Below, piece by piece: positions 56,795-64,000 of a stretch of 64,000 bases of DNA. Position 1 is the stretch's first letter; each line of letters begins with the position of its first letter. The notes beneath the pieces are model-generated. The model had not been told where the DNA came from. It was given only the letters and a program-made list of their open reading frames with translations, and made no database searches. The DNA is from Actinomadura rayongensis (GTDB taxonomy: Bacteria > Actinomycetota > Actinomycetes > Streptosporangiales > Streptosporangiaceae): contig NZ_WUTW01000002.1 in the NCBI RefSeq assembly GCF_009831215.1, forward strand, positions 124,001 through 188,000, read 5' to 3'. Made by a program: the position numbers and the translations under genes.

Positions 56795-57733
56795 CTACGT
56801 CCTCCGGCGGCGGCGCCGGACGAGCGACCAGCCCGCCTTCTGGACCGCGAGCGTCGCCGTCCCGGCGAGGACCATGCCGAGCAGGTTCACGCCGAGCTGG
56901 ACCGCCGAGCCCCGGATCTCGCCGTCGCGCGACAGCGCCGCCGCGACCGCGATGTTCCCGGCGGCGGGCACCGTCGTCACCGAGATGAACACGCCGACGA
57001 GCGCGGACGACTTCCCGGCCGTCAGCGACAGCACGCCCGCCGCGCCCGCCAGCACCGCGACGATGAACGACCACCGGTCGGGGTGGTAGACGAAGCCCGT
57101 CTGCGGGCGGGCGGCGGTCAGGGCGTCCGGGCCGATGATCCCGGTCCAGCGCGCGACCAGCGCGCACACGAACGTCACGGCCACCGCGACCGCGAACCCC
57201 GCCGCGAGCACGCCGAGCGCCCGCAGGATCCGGCGGCCGTCGCCGCGCAGCAGCCCGTGCGAGACCGCCGCGACCGCGCCGAACTCCGGGCCGAGCACCA
57301 TCGCGCCGACGATGAGGATCGTGGAGTCGATGAGCGCGGCGATCCCGGCGAGCTGGGTCGCGAGCGCGAGGAACGCGACGAACGACCAGGTCAGCCGGGT
57401 CTCCTCGGCCAGGCGGCGGTCCAGTTCCTCCCAGACGACGGCGTCGTCGCCGTGGCCGGGCGCCCGTTCCTCCGCCGCGTCGGCCGCCGCCGAGATCGAC
57501 ACGTCGATGCGCTCCAGCGCGATCGAGCCGTCGCGTTCCAGGCCCAGGGCGCGCAGCGCGGCGATGACGTCGTTGGCGGCCTCGCGCGCGACGTCGCACA
57601 TGACGACGTCGCCGGGCGGGCGGCGCGCCGCGTCCGGGAACACCATGACGTTCGTGGTGCCCGGGTCGTCGGCGAGGATCCGGCAGACCTCGTCCGTCCG
57701 GTCCTTCGGCGTGATGGCCCGCAGATGCAGCAT
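56795..57733 (-). CDS. DUF389 membrane protein
   Basis: The 312-residue protein has an N-terminal ferredoxin-like domain (LHLRAITPKDRTDEVCRIL). Six helices with the DUF389 blocks STILIVGAMVLGPEFGAVAAVSHGLL and FISVTTVPAAGNIAVA follow. Function unknown. ATG 57733 gives the family start; a TTG six codons upstream is possible. Confidence 0.85.
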   Translation of the reverse strand: MLHLRAITPKDRTDEVCRILADDPGTTNVMVFPDAARRPPGDVVMCDVAREAANDVIAALRALGLERDGSIALERIDVSISAAADAAEERAPGHGDDAVVWEELDRRLAEETRLTWSFVAFLALATQLAGIAALIDSTILIVGAMVLGPEFGAVAAVSHGLLRGDGRRILRALGVLAAGFAVAVAVTFVCALVARWTGIIGPDALTAARPQTGFVYHPDRWSFIVAVLAGAAGVLSLTAGKSSALVGVFISVTTVPAAGNIAVAAALSRDGEIRGSAVQLGVNLLGMVLAGTATLAVQKAGWSLVRRRRRRT

Positions 57734-57862
57734 CCGAACATCGTGCCGCAACTCGGGCGCGACGTCGCCGAACGTTGTTCACCTCACCGGACGCGCCTCG
57801 TCACGCGCCGCTCACCGGGACGGCCGATCGTGTTCCGGCGGGAGCACGACCGAGGAGGCGGC

Positions 57863-59431
57863 ATGGCCGAAAAGCACGGTGTGGGACGCCGGCAGGTACT
57901 GCGCGGGCTGGGCGGCGCGGCCCTCGCCGCTCCGATGCTCGGCCGGCCGGGCACCGCCGCCGCGCTCGTGACGACCCCGGACGCCGCCGGCGCGCCGCGT
58001 CCCGAGCAGCTCCACCTCCAGTTCGGCGCGGACGCCGCGCACGAGATGACGGTGTCCTGGGCCGCGCCGGAGCGCGTCGCGCGTCCCGTCGTGCGGCTCG
58101 GCCGTCCCGGGCACGGCCTCGGGACGCTCGTCCACGCCGAGGAGCGCGTCTACACCGAGGCGCTGACGGGCGAGCGGGTGTTCACCTACCACGCTGAACT
58201 GCCGCGACTGGCGTCCGGTTCGTCCTACACCTACCGGGTGGAGCACCGGGGCGCGGAGCCGCTGGCGGGCGCGTTCCGGACGGCCCCGCACGGCCGCTCG
58301 CGCAAGTTTCGGTTCACCAGCTTCGGCGACCAGGCGATCCCCGCGAAGGTCGGCCAGGGCCTCGGCCCCGCGACGCCGAACGCGGGCTACATCGTGGACG
58401 CCGTCGACCGCCTCGACCCGCTGTTCCACCTGCTCAACGGCGACCTCTGCTACGCCAACGTGAGCGACGCGCCGGTGGAGACATGGCGGTCGTTCTTCGC
58501 GAACAACCAGCGGTCGGCGTCCCGGCGCCCGTGGATGCCGTGCGCGGGCAACCACGAGAACGAGGTCGGCAACGGCCCGCAGGGCTACCTGGCGTACCAG
58601 ACGCGGTTCGCGCTGCCCGGCAACGGGACGCGCGACTTCGCCGGCAACTGGTACGCGTTCACCGTCGGCGCCATCCGCGTCATCTCGCTGAACAACGACG
58701 ACGTCTGCCTCCAGGACGGCGCGTTCAGCGCGTACCGCCGCGACCACATCGCGGACTACGACGCCAAGGGCTACGACCCCTACATCCGCGGTTACAGCGA
58801 CGGCGCCCAGAAGGCATGGCTGGAACGGACGCTCCGCGCCGCCGCCCACGACCCGGACATCGACTGGATCATCGTCTGCATGCACCAGGTCGCGATGTCC
58901 TCGGCGCACTTCAACGGCGCGGACCTCGGCATCCGCCAGGAATGGCTGCCCCTGTTCGACCGCTACGGCGTGGACCTCGTCCTGGCAGGCCACGAACACC
59001 ACTTCGAGCGCACCTTCCCGGTGAAGGGCATCCTCCCCGGCAGCCCCCTCCTGACCCCCGCGCCACAAGACACTGACGCAACGGTCATCGACACCACCAA
59101 GGGCGCCGTCCACATGATCATCGGCGGCGGCGGACACTCGGCCGCCACCCCCTGGTCCGCCTTCGACGCACCGAACGACGGCGTCGTCATCACCGACGTG
59201 AACCCCGGCGACCCGCACCACCAGCGCACGTCCAAGACCACGACCGAACCCGCCCCCTGGTCCGCCTACCGCGACCTGAAGAAGCCCTACGGCTTCGCGT
59301 CCTTCGACTACGAGCCCCACGCCCCCGGCGGCCACACCGAGATCACCGTGACCCACTACGGCGCCGACCTCGGCTCCCCGACCTACGAAGAACTCGACCG
59401 CTTCACCCTCCGCAAGCCCCGCCACCGCTAG
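57863..59431 (+). CDS. Tat-exported purple acid phosphatase-like metallophosphoesterase
   Basis: The 522-residue protein has a Tat signal (GVGRRQVLRGLGGAALAAP). A fibronectin-like N domain (LHLQFGADAAHEMTVSWAAPE) precedes the metallophosphatase core: SFGDQ, GDLCYAN, AGNHENE, VCMHQ and GHEHHFERT. These are the metal ligands of purple acid phosphatases. It probably scavenges phosphate outside the cell. ATG with GAGGAGGCGG upstream. A GCCCCGCC/GGCGGGGC hairpin overlaps its stop (59416-59438). Confidence 0.92.
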   Translation: MAEKHGVGRRQVLRGLGGAALAAPMLGRPGTAAALVTTPDAAGAPRPEQLHLQFGADAAHEMTVSWAAPERVARPVVRLGRPGHGLGTLVHAEERVYTEALTGERVFTYHAELPRLASGSSYTYRVEHRGAEPLAGAFRTAPHGRSRKFRFTSFGDQAIPAKVGQGLGPATPNAGYIVDAVDRLDPLFHLLNGDLCYANVSDAPVETWRSFFANNQRSASRRPWMPCAGNHENEVGNGPQGYLAYQTRFALPGNGTRDFAGNWYAFTVGAIRVISLNNDDVCLQDGAFSAYRRDHIADYDAKGYDPYIRGYSDGAQKAWLERTLRAAAHDPDIDWIIVCMHQVAMSSAHFNGADLGIRQEWLPLFDRYGVDLVLAGHEHHFERTFPVKGILPGSPLLTPAPQDTDATVIDTTKGAVHMIIGGGGHSAATPWSAFDAPNDGVVITDVNPGDPHHQRTSKTTTEPAPWSAYRDLKKPYGFASFDYEPHAPGGHTEITVTHYGADLGSPTYEELDRFTLRKPRHR

Positions 59432-59438
59432 GCGGGGC
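59416..59438 (+). terminator. Hairpin overlapping the phosphatase stop codon
   Basis: GCCCCGCC and GGCGGGGC form an 8-bp stem with the TAG stop in the loop and arm. No U-run; function uncertain. Confidence 0.35.
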
Positions 59439-59452
59439 CCGCGGAGCGTCCG

Positions 59453-60355
59453 TCAGGGGGTGAGGAGGGCGTTGATCTCGGGGAGGACGGCGTCGGCGAC
59501 GGTGATCCTGCGCTGGATCAGGCCGTTGGCGTGGAAGAGGTCGGCCGCGTGCTGCTGTTCGGCGACGAAGTCGGCGTCGACCGGGTTCAGGCCCCAGGGG
59601 CGGGTGCGGATCGCGTGCTCCCAGGCGTGCAGTTCGCCGTCGTCGCGGGCGAAGTAGGTCGCCGCGTCGAGCGGGTTGTCGCGGATCCACGCGTCCGACT
59701 CCTGGAGCGCTGCGATGATCGCGGCCAGCTCGTCGCGGCGGGTCGTGGCGAACTCGCGGCTGGTGAACCACAGCGAGCGGTGGCTGAACAGGCCCTCGGT
59801 CGCGATCACCGTGCGGACCTCGATGCGGTCCTCGACGTCGGTGAGGTCGGGGTAGGAGCCGACCCAGGCGTCCACCTCGCCGTTCAGGAACAGTTCGGCG
59901 GCGTTGCCGTAGGCGTCGACGGGCTCGATGTCGCGCCAGGTCAGCCCGGCCTTTTCCAGCGCGAGCAGGAGAAGGGTCGTCTGCCAGGAGCCGTGGCCCA
60001 GGGCTACGCGGCGGCCTTTCAGGTCGGCGGGGCCCTGGATGGGCGAGGACGCCGGGACGACGATCCGCCCGTTCTCCACGCGCGGGCCCGACACCGCGAC
60101 GTACACGATGTCGTGGCCCTTCGCCTGGGCCGTGACGGGCGGGGTGGAGCCGGTGCCGATGAAGTCGTAGCCGCCGTCGAACAGGTGGTCGCCGTGCGCC
60201 GACGGCAGCCCTTCGGTCGGCGCGGGGCGCTCACCGGCGGGCAGGTCGCGCAGGTCCACCCACTCCACGTCCGGGACGGCGCGCTCCAGCACGCGGCGGT
60301 GCCGCAGCACCCACAGCGAGTTGTTCTGCGGGAAGTACCCGACGCGCAGGCTCAT
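59453..60355 (-). CDS. Sulfonate-type ABC substrate-binding protein without signal peptide
   Basis: The 300-residue protein is a periplasmic-binding-protein fold of the SsuA/ThiY type (SLRVGYFPQNNSLWVL; DLKGRRVALGHGSWQTTLLL; WVGSYPDLTDVE). Unlike its relatives it starts directly with the first strand and has no signal peptide or lipobox. ATG 60355 overlaps the preceding monooxygenase stop as ATGA, leaving little room for a longer start. It is therefore probably cytoplasmic and last in the operon. A role as intracellular substrate carrier or sensor is inference. Confidence 0.8.
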   Translation of the reverse strand: MSLRVGYFPQNNSLWVLRHRRVLERAVPDVEWVDLRDLPAGERPAPTEGLPSAHGDHLFDGGYDFIGTGSTPPVTAQAKGHDIVYVAVSGPRVENGRIVVPASSPIQGPADLKGRRVALGHGSWQTTLLLLALEKAGLTWRDIEPVDAYGNAAELFLNGEVDAWVGSYPDLTDVEDRIEVRTVIATEGLFSHRSLWFTSREFATTRRDELAAIIAALQESDAWIRDNPLDAATYFARDDGELHAWEHAIRTRPWGLNPVDADFVAEQQHAADLFHANGLIQRRITVADAVLPEINALLTP

Positions 60356-61446
60356 GACAGTCTTCCTTTCAGCAGGGGCAGGACGTGGCGGCCGACGCGC
60401 CGCGCCTCTTCGAGATGGGGGACGCCCGCGAGGATGAACGCGTCCACGCCGAGCCGGACCAGTTCGTCCAGCCGCTCGGCGACCTGGTGGTAGTCGCCGA
60501 CGAGGCCGAACAGCGGGCCGGGGCGCAGCCGGTCGAACCCGCCCCACACGTTCGGCTGGACCTCCAGGTCGCGGTAGGACGAGCCCGCGCCCTCGGTGAA
60601 CGACCGGCCGCGCTTCCAGCCGACCGACTCCGTCCCGCCGGACGCGCGGTCGGACGCGCGCGCCCAGCCGCGCCGGATCTCGTCCCACGCCTCATCCTCG
60701 GTCTCGCGGGCGAGGACGTCCACGCGGACGGCGAACTTCGGCGGGGTGTCGCTGTGCGCGCGGACCTGAGCGAACTTCTCGGCGAGCGCGTCGAACGGCT
60801 CCAGCCACGACAGGTAGTAGTCGGCGTGGCGGCCGGCGGCGGCGATCGCGGCGGGCGACGACCCGGAGAAATAGACCTCCGGGAACGGCTGGCCGCGCAG
60901 CTCCGGCGGCAGCGCGCCGCCTTCGACGGTGTAGAAGCGGCCGTCATGGTCGTAGGGACCGTTCCACACGCCTTTCAGGACGTCCAGGAACTCCGACGTC
61001 CGGGCGTACCGGTCGTCGTGGTCCACGCGGTCGCCCCACCAGAGCTGCTGCGGCCCGCCGCCGCCGGAGATGATGTTGTAGACGACGCGTCCGCCCGTCG
61101 CGGCCTGCAGCGACGCCGACATGCGCGCCGCCTGCACCGGATGCAGGAACCCGGGCTGGAACGCGATCATGAAGCGGTAGGCGGACGTCTCCCCCGCCAG
61201 CGACGCGGCGGCGGCCCACGGGTCGTCGGTCTCGGGGAACGACGGCATCAGCCCGCCGACGAACCCCGCGCGCTCGGTGGCGCGGGCGACCTCGGCCATG
61301 TAGTCGAGCGGACCGTACCCGTCGTCCGCTCCGGGCGCCAGCGCGCCCGGACGGTGCGGGCCGAACCCGCCGCGCGTGATGTCGCCGAGCCGCAGCGCGG
61401 GCGCGTCGCCTTCCATCGCGATGCGCCAGTAGATGTCAACCGGCAT
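60352..61446 (-). CDS. LLM-class flavin monooxygenase (alkanesulfonate monooxygenase-like)
   Basis: The 364-residue FMNH2-dependent enzyme resembles SsuD/DmoA types: MPVDIYWRIAMEGDA start, RFMIAFQPGFLHPVQAARMSASL, RVVYNIISGGG and PEVYFSGSSPAAIAAAGRHADYY. It would desulfonate an imported sulfonate to an aldehyde and sulfite. ATG with AGGAGG five bases upstream; the start overlaps the previous gene by eleven bases. Confidence 0.9.
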   Translation of the reverse strand: MPVDIYWRIAMEGDAPALRLGDITRGGFGPHRPGALAPGADDGYGPLDYMAEVARATERAGFVGGLMPSFPETDDPWAAAASLAGETSAYRFMIAFQPGFLHPVQAARMSASLQAATGGRVVYNIISGGGGPQQLWWGDRVDHDDRYARTSEFLDVLKGVWNGPYDHDGRFYTVEGGALPPELRGQPFPEVYFSGSSPAAIAAAGRHADYYLSWLEPFDALAEKFAQVRAHSDTPPKFAVRVDVLARETEDEAWDEIRRGWARASDRASGGTESVGWKRGRSFTEGAGSSYRDLEVQPNVWGGFDRLRPGPLFGLVGDYHQVAERLDELVRLGVDAFILAGVPHLEEARRVGRHVLPLLKGRLS

Positions 61447-62251
61447 TCCCCGCCTCCTTCGCGAGCCTCGGCAGGACGTGTTCGGCGAGCCGGTAGGCGT
61501 CGGCCACCGGGTCGGCGGGGTCGACGACGAACTCGGTCACGCCGTGCGCCTCGTACGTGCGGAGCTGGTCGGCGAACGCGTCGGCGTCCCCGGCGAAGCG
61601 CAGCCGGACGGCCGCCGCGACGCCGTCCGGGACGAGCGCCGGGTCGTCCCCGGGCGCCAGGACGTGGACGTCGGCGTGCCGGGCGGACAGGGCGAGCGCG
61701 TCCGGGGACGTCCCCGACAGCCAGACGCGCGGGAACGGACGGTCCACGCGCGAGTCCGGCAGCCCGCCGTCCAGGACGGCGAAGTGCGCGCCCTCCCGGC
61801 TGTAGCCGCGCCCGGCCCAGACGCCGCGCGCGATGGTCAGGAACTCGTCGGCGCGCTCGTAGCGGGCCGGGCCGGTCAGGACGTCGCCGTGCGCGCGGGC
61901 GACGGCCGGGTCCTGGTCGACGGCGAGCCACCACGCGAGGCGTCCGGCGTGGTAGCGCTGGAGCGACGCCGACAGCTTCGCCGCGTAGACGGGCGTCGTG
62001 ACGGCGGCGGAGAACTCGACGGTCACGCCGATCCGCCGCGTGTCGCGCAGCACCGCCGCCGCGAGGACGAGCGCGTCGTGCCCGCCCGGGTCGAACGGGA
62101 CGAGCACGCCGGACAGTCCGCCCAGCTCGGCGGCGCGTCCGGTGGCGCGGTGCTCGGGGCCGCGCGCGGGCGGCCGGACGTCGGTGACGAAGTCGGGCAG
62201 CGCGACGGGCGCGGGCGCGCGCGTCGGCGCCACCACGTGGACGCGGGTCAT
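61436..62251 (-). CDS. Short LLM-class flavin-dependent oxidoreductase
   Basis: The 271-residue protein has the LLM barrel with PVYAAKLSASLQRYHAGRL and RVWLSGTSPDALALSARHADV, but is about 90 residues shorter than its neighbour. The N-terminal catalytic strands are reduced. It may be a partner subunit or an incomplete paralog. ATG overlaps the ATPase stop as ATGA. Confidence 0.8.
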   Translation of the reverse strand: MTRVHVVAPTRAPAPVALPDFVTDVRPPARGPEHRATGRAAELGGLSGVLVPFDPGGHDALVLAAAVLRDTRRIGVTVEFSAAVTTPVYAAKLSASLQRYHAGRLAWWLAVDQDPAVARAHGDVLTGPARYERADEFLTIARGVWAGRGYSREGAHFAVLDGGLPDSRVDRPFPRVWLSGTSPDALALSARHADVHVLAPGDDPALVPDGVAAAVRLRFAGDADAFADQLRTYEAHGVTEFVVDPADPVADAYRLAEHVLPRLAKEAGNAG

Positions 62252-62976
62252 CGGACGGCTCCTTCCTCGACGGGTGCGGGCTCGCGGACGCCGAGGTCGG
62301 CGAGCAGCCGGCGGCGCAGCGCGGTGAACGCCGGGTCGGTGGCGTCGCGGGGCCGGTCGGTGGTGACGGTCTCGTCGGTGACCAGGTCCCCGTCCTTGAG
62401 GACGGCGACGCGGTCGGCGAGCCGGACGGCCTCGTCCACGTCGTGCGTGACCAGCAGCACGGCCGGGCGGTGCCGCCGGACGAGGTCGCCGACGAGGTCC
62501 TGCATCTTCAGCCGGGTCAGCGCGTCGAGCGCGGCGAACGGCTCGTCCAGCAGCAGCAGCTCGGGCTCGCGGACCAGCGCCCGCGCGAGCGCGACCCGCT
62601 GCGCCTCGCCGCCCGACAGCGTGTGCGGCCAGGCGCGGGCGTGGTCGGCCAGGCCCACCTCGGCGAGCGCCCGCAGCCCGCGCTCGCGGCTCGCGTCGCC
62701 GCGCGGCAGCCCGACGACGACGTTGCCGAGCACGCGCTTGGACGGGACGAGCCGGGGCTCCTGGAACACGATCGTCCGGGCCTCGGGGACGAGCACGGTC
62801 CCGGCGTCCGGCCGGTCCAGCGCGCCGAGGATTCTGAGCAGCGTTGTTTTCCCCGTGCCGCTGGCGCCGAGCAGCGCGACGAACTCGCCGCGCCGGATGT
62901 CGAGCGCAAGCCCGTCGAGAACCGAACGGGTCCCGAACGTCCGCCGCAACCCTTCAATATGCACCGCGACACTCAT
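62248..62976 (-). CDS. ssuB: Sulfonate/nitrate-type ABC transporter ATPase
   Basis: The 242-residue ATPase has Walker A GASGTGKTTLL, signature LSGGEAQRVALARAL, Walker B LLLLDEPFAALD and the switch THDVDEA. It is closest to SsuB/TauB types. AAGGAGG precedes the ATG, which overlaps the permease stop. Confidence 0.92.
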   Translation of the reverse strand: MSVAVHIEGLRRTFGTRSVLDGLALDIRRGEFVALLGASGTGKTTLLRILGALDRPDAGTVLVPEARTIVFQEPRLVPSKRVLGNVVVGLPRGDASRERGLRALAEVGLADHARAWPHTLSGGEAQRVALARALVREPELLLLDEPFAALDALTRLKMQDLVGDLVRRHRPAVLLVTHDVDEAVRLADRVAVLKDGDLVTDETVTTDRPRDATDPAFTALRRRLLADLGVREPAPVEEGAVR

Positions 62977-63797
62977 CGGGCCGCCTCCTTGACGCGCCAC
63001 GGCATGAAGACGCGTTCGGCCAGGCGGGCGACCAGGTCGGCGCAGATGCCGAGGATGCCGTAGATGAGCACGCAGACCGACAGGATGTCCGTCCGCGAGA
63101 AGCTCTGCGCCTGCGTCATCAGGTAGCCGATCCCGGACGTCGAGTTGATCTCCTCGGCGGCGATGAGCGCGATCACGCTGAGCGTCATCGACAGCCGGAA
63201 CCCGGCGAGCAGCGACGGCAGCGCCCCCGGCAGGACGACCTGCCGCACGAGCTGCCACCCGCCGAGCCCGAACGAGCGCATCGCCTCCAGCAGCCGCCGG
63301 TCCACGTTGCGGACGCCGCCCGCCGTCGACACGTACATGGGGAACGTCGTGGCGACCGCGATGAGGATGATCCGCGCCGACTCCCCGATCCCGAACCACA
63401 CCATGAACAGCGGGACGAGCGACAGGAACGGCAGCGCGCGCAGCAGTTGCAGCGGCGAGTCCAGAAGTTCCTCACCGAGCCGCCAGAATCCGGTGACGAC
63501 GCCGAGCAGCAGCCCGGCCGCGAGCCCGAACGCCAGGCCGAGGACGGCGCGGGTGAGCGAGACGCGCAGGGCGTCGGTGAGCTGGCCGTCGGACCACAGC
63601 TCGCGGGCGGCGTCCAGGACGGTCAGCGGGGACGCGAGGACGTCCGGGCTGAGCACGCCGGTCGCCGACGCGAGCCACCAGCCGCCGAGCAGGGCGAGCG
63701 GCCCGGCGGTCCGCAGCGCGAGCGTCACCTCGCGGCGGCGCGGACGCGGCAGCTTCGGGCGCGGGACGACCAGCCCGGGGAAGGACGCCTCGGTCAT
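62973..63797 (-). CDS. ssuC: Sulfonate/nitrate-type ABC transporter permease
   Basis: The 274-residue permease has six helices and the family EAA-type loop SFGLGGWQLVRQVVLPGALPSLLAGFR. ATG overlaps the binding-protein stop as ATGA. Partner of the next ATPase. Confidence 0.92.
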   Translation of the reverse strand: MTEASFPGLVVPRPKLPRPRRREVTLALRTAGPLALLGGWWLASATGVLSPDVLASPLTVLDAARELWSDGQLTDALRVSLTRAVLGLAFGLAAGLLLGVVTGFWRLGEELLDSPLQLLRALPFLSLVPLFMVWFGIGESARIILIAVATTFPMYVSTAGGVRNVDRRLLEAMRSFGLGGWQLVRQVVLPGALPSLLAGFRLSMTLSVIALIAAEEINSTSGIGYLMTQAQSFSRTDILSVCVLIYGILGICADLVARLAERVFMPWRVKEAAR

Positions 63798-64000
63798 GAC
63801 CCGGCCCCGGTCGGGTCGAGCACGTGCGGCGCCACGTCCACCGGCGCGGGCGTGACCTTCTGGTCGGCGAAGAACTTGGCGACGCTCGCGAAGTTGGCGA
63901 GGTCGGTCGCGCCGATCGGCTGGGCGGTGGCGCCCTTGCGGGCGTTGTCGAGCGTGAGCGCCAGCGCGGTGCCGCTCACGGCCTGCGGCCCGGCCTTGGT
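63794..64000 (-). CDS. Sulfonate/nitrate-type ABC substrate-binding protein, 5' part beyond window
   Basis: Only the last 68 codons are visible (GATDLANFASVAKFFADQKVTPAPVDVAPHV). They match the C-terminal end of SsuA-type binding proteins. First visible gene of the minus-strand operon; the start and signal peptide lie outside the window. Confidence 0.75.
   Translation of the reverse strand, partial: TKAGPQAVSGTALALTLDNARKGATAQPIGATDLANFASVAKFFADQKVTPAPVDVAPHVLDPTGAGS

Overview
The window is very GC-rich chromosomal DNA from an actinobacterium, most likely a Streptosporangiales/Thermomonosporaceae-type organism (Actinomadura-like). This genus-level guess is inference. It rests on a type VII secretion ATPase with a WXG100 protein, two tandem DUF574-type SAM methyltransferases, frequent GTG starts, leaderless genes with TANNNT-N7-GTG architecture, and the lpdA-punA-pmmB-add-deoA-cdd order also known from mycobacteria. 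No tRNA, rRNA, CRISPR array, insertion sequence or prophage was recognised. It looks like core chromosome rather than an island.

Layout. 1-2.6 kb: C-terminal part of an EccC/FtsK-type ATPase, a WXG100 protein, and zinc-free ribosomal protein L31 (rpmE2) behind a Zur-like box. 2.6-11.5 kb: an SPFH/band-7 membrane protein, the biotin-carboxylase/BCCP subunit of an acyl-CoA carboxylase, a membrane protein with a Gly-rich tail, a Tat-exported TPR protein with a decayed aspartyl-protease fold, a membrane EEP hydrolase, a PAP2 phosphatase and a secreted propeller-like protein. 11.5-27.1 kb: a nucleoside region. It holds lpdA, GGCT, punA, pmmB and add, then two methyltransferases, then deoA, cdd and a BMP-type nucleoside ABC transporter (permease, permease, double ATPase, lipoprotein). 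Import, deamination, phosphorolysis and pentose-phosphate interconversion thus sit together. 27-34.7 kb: M20 amidohydrolase, carboxylate-amine ligase, D,D-carboxypeptidase, GAF-PP2C phosphatase, 2'-5' RNA ligase-like protein and trpS. 34.8-41.3 kb: galE with a divergent galactokinase-like GHMP protein, and a two-gene operon of an HSP90-family ATPase and a large TPR protein.

41.4-53.9 kb: central metabolism. mdh, icd, folD, purH, purN, sucD and sucC are interleaved with a DUF3017 protein, an FHA-HTH regulator, two membrane proteins, a 55-codon small gene and a TetR regulator. 54-59.4 kb: exported GH15-like protein, TauE/SafE permease, VOC protein, DUF389 protein and Tat-exported metallophosphoesterase. 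59.4-64 kb: a sulfonate/nitrate-type ABC operon on the minus strand (binding protein cut by the window edge, permease, ATPase, two LLM flavin monooxygenases, and a second binding protein with no signal peptide), tightly linked by ATGA overlaps.

The observations that deserve most attention are the HSP90-TPR operon, a DasR-like operator over the icd -35 region, the signal-less binding protein in the sulfonate operon, the non-catalytic retropepsin-like TPR protein, the degenerate galactokinase, and three convergent gene pairs whose stop codons share one CTAG.
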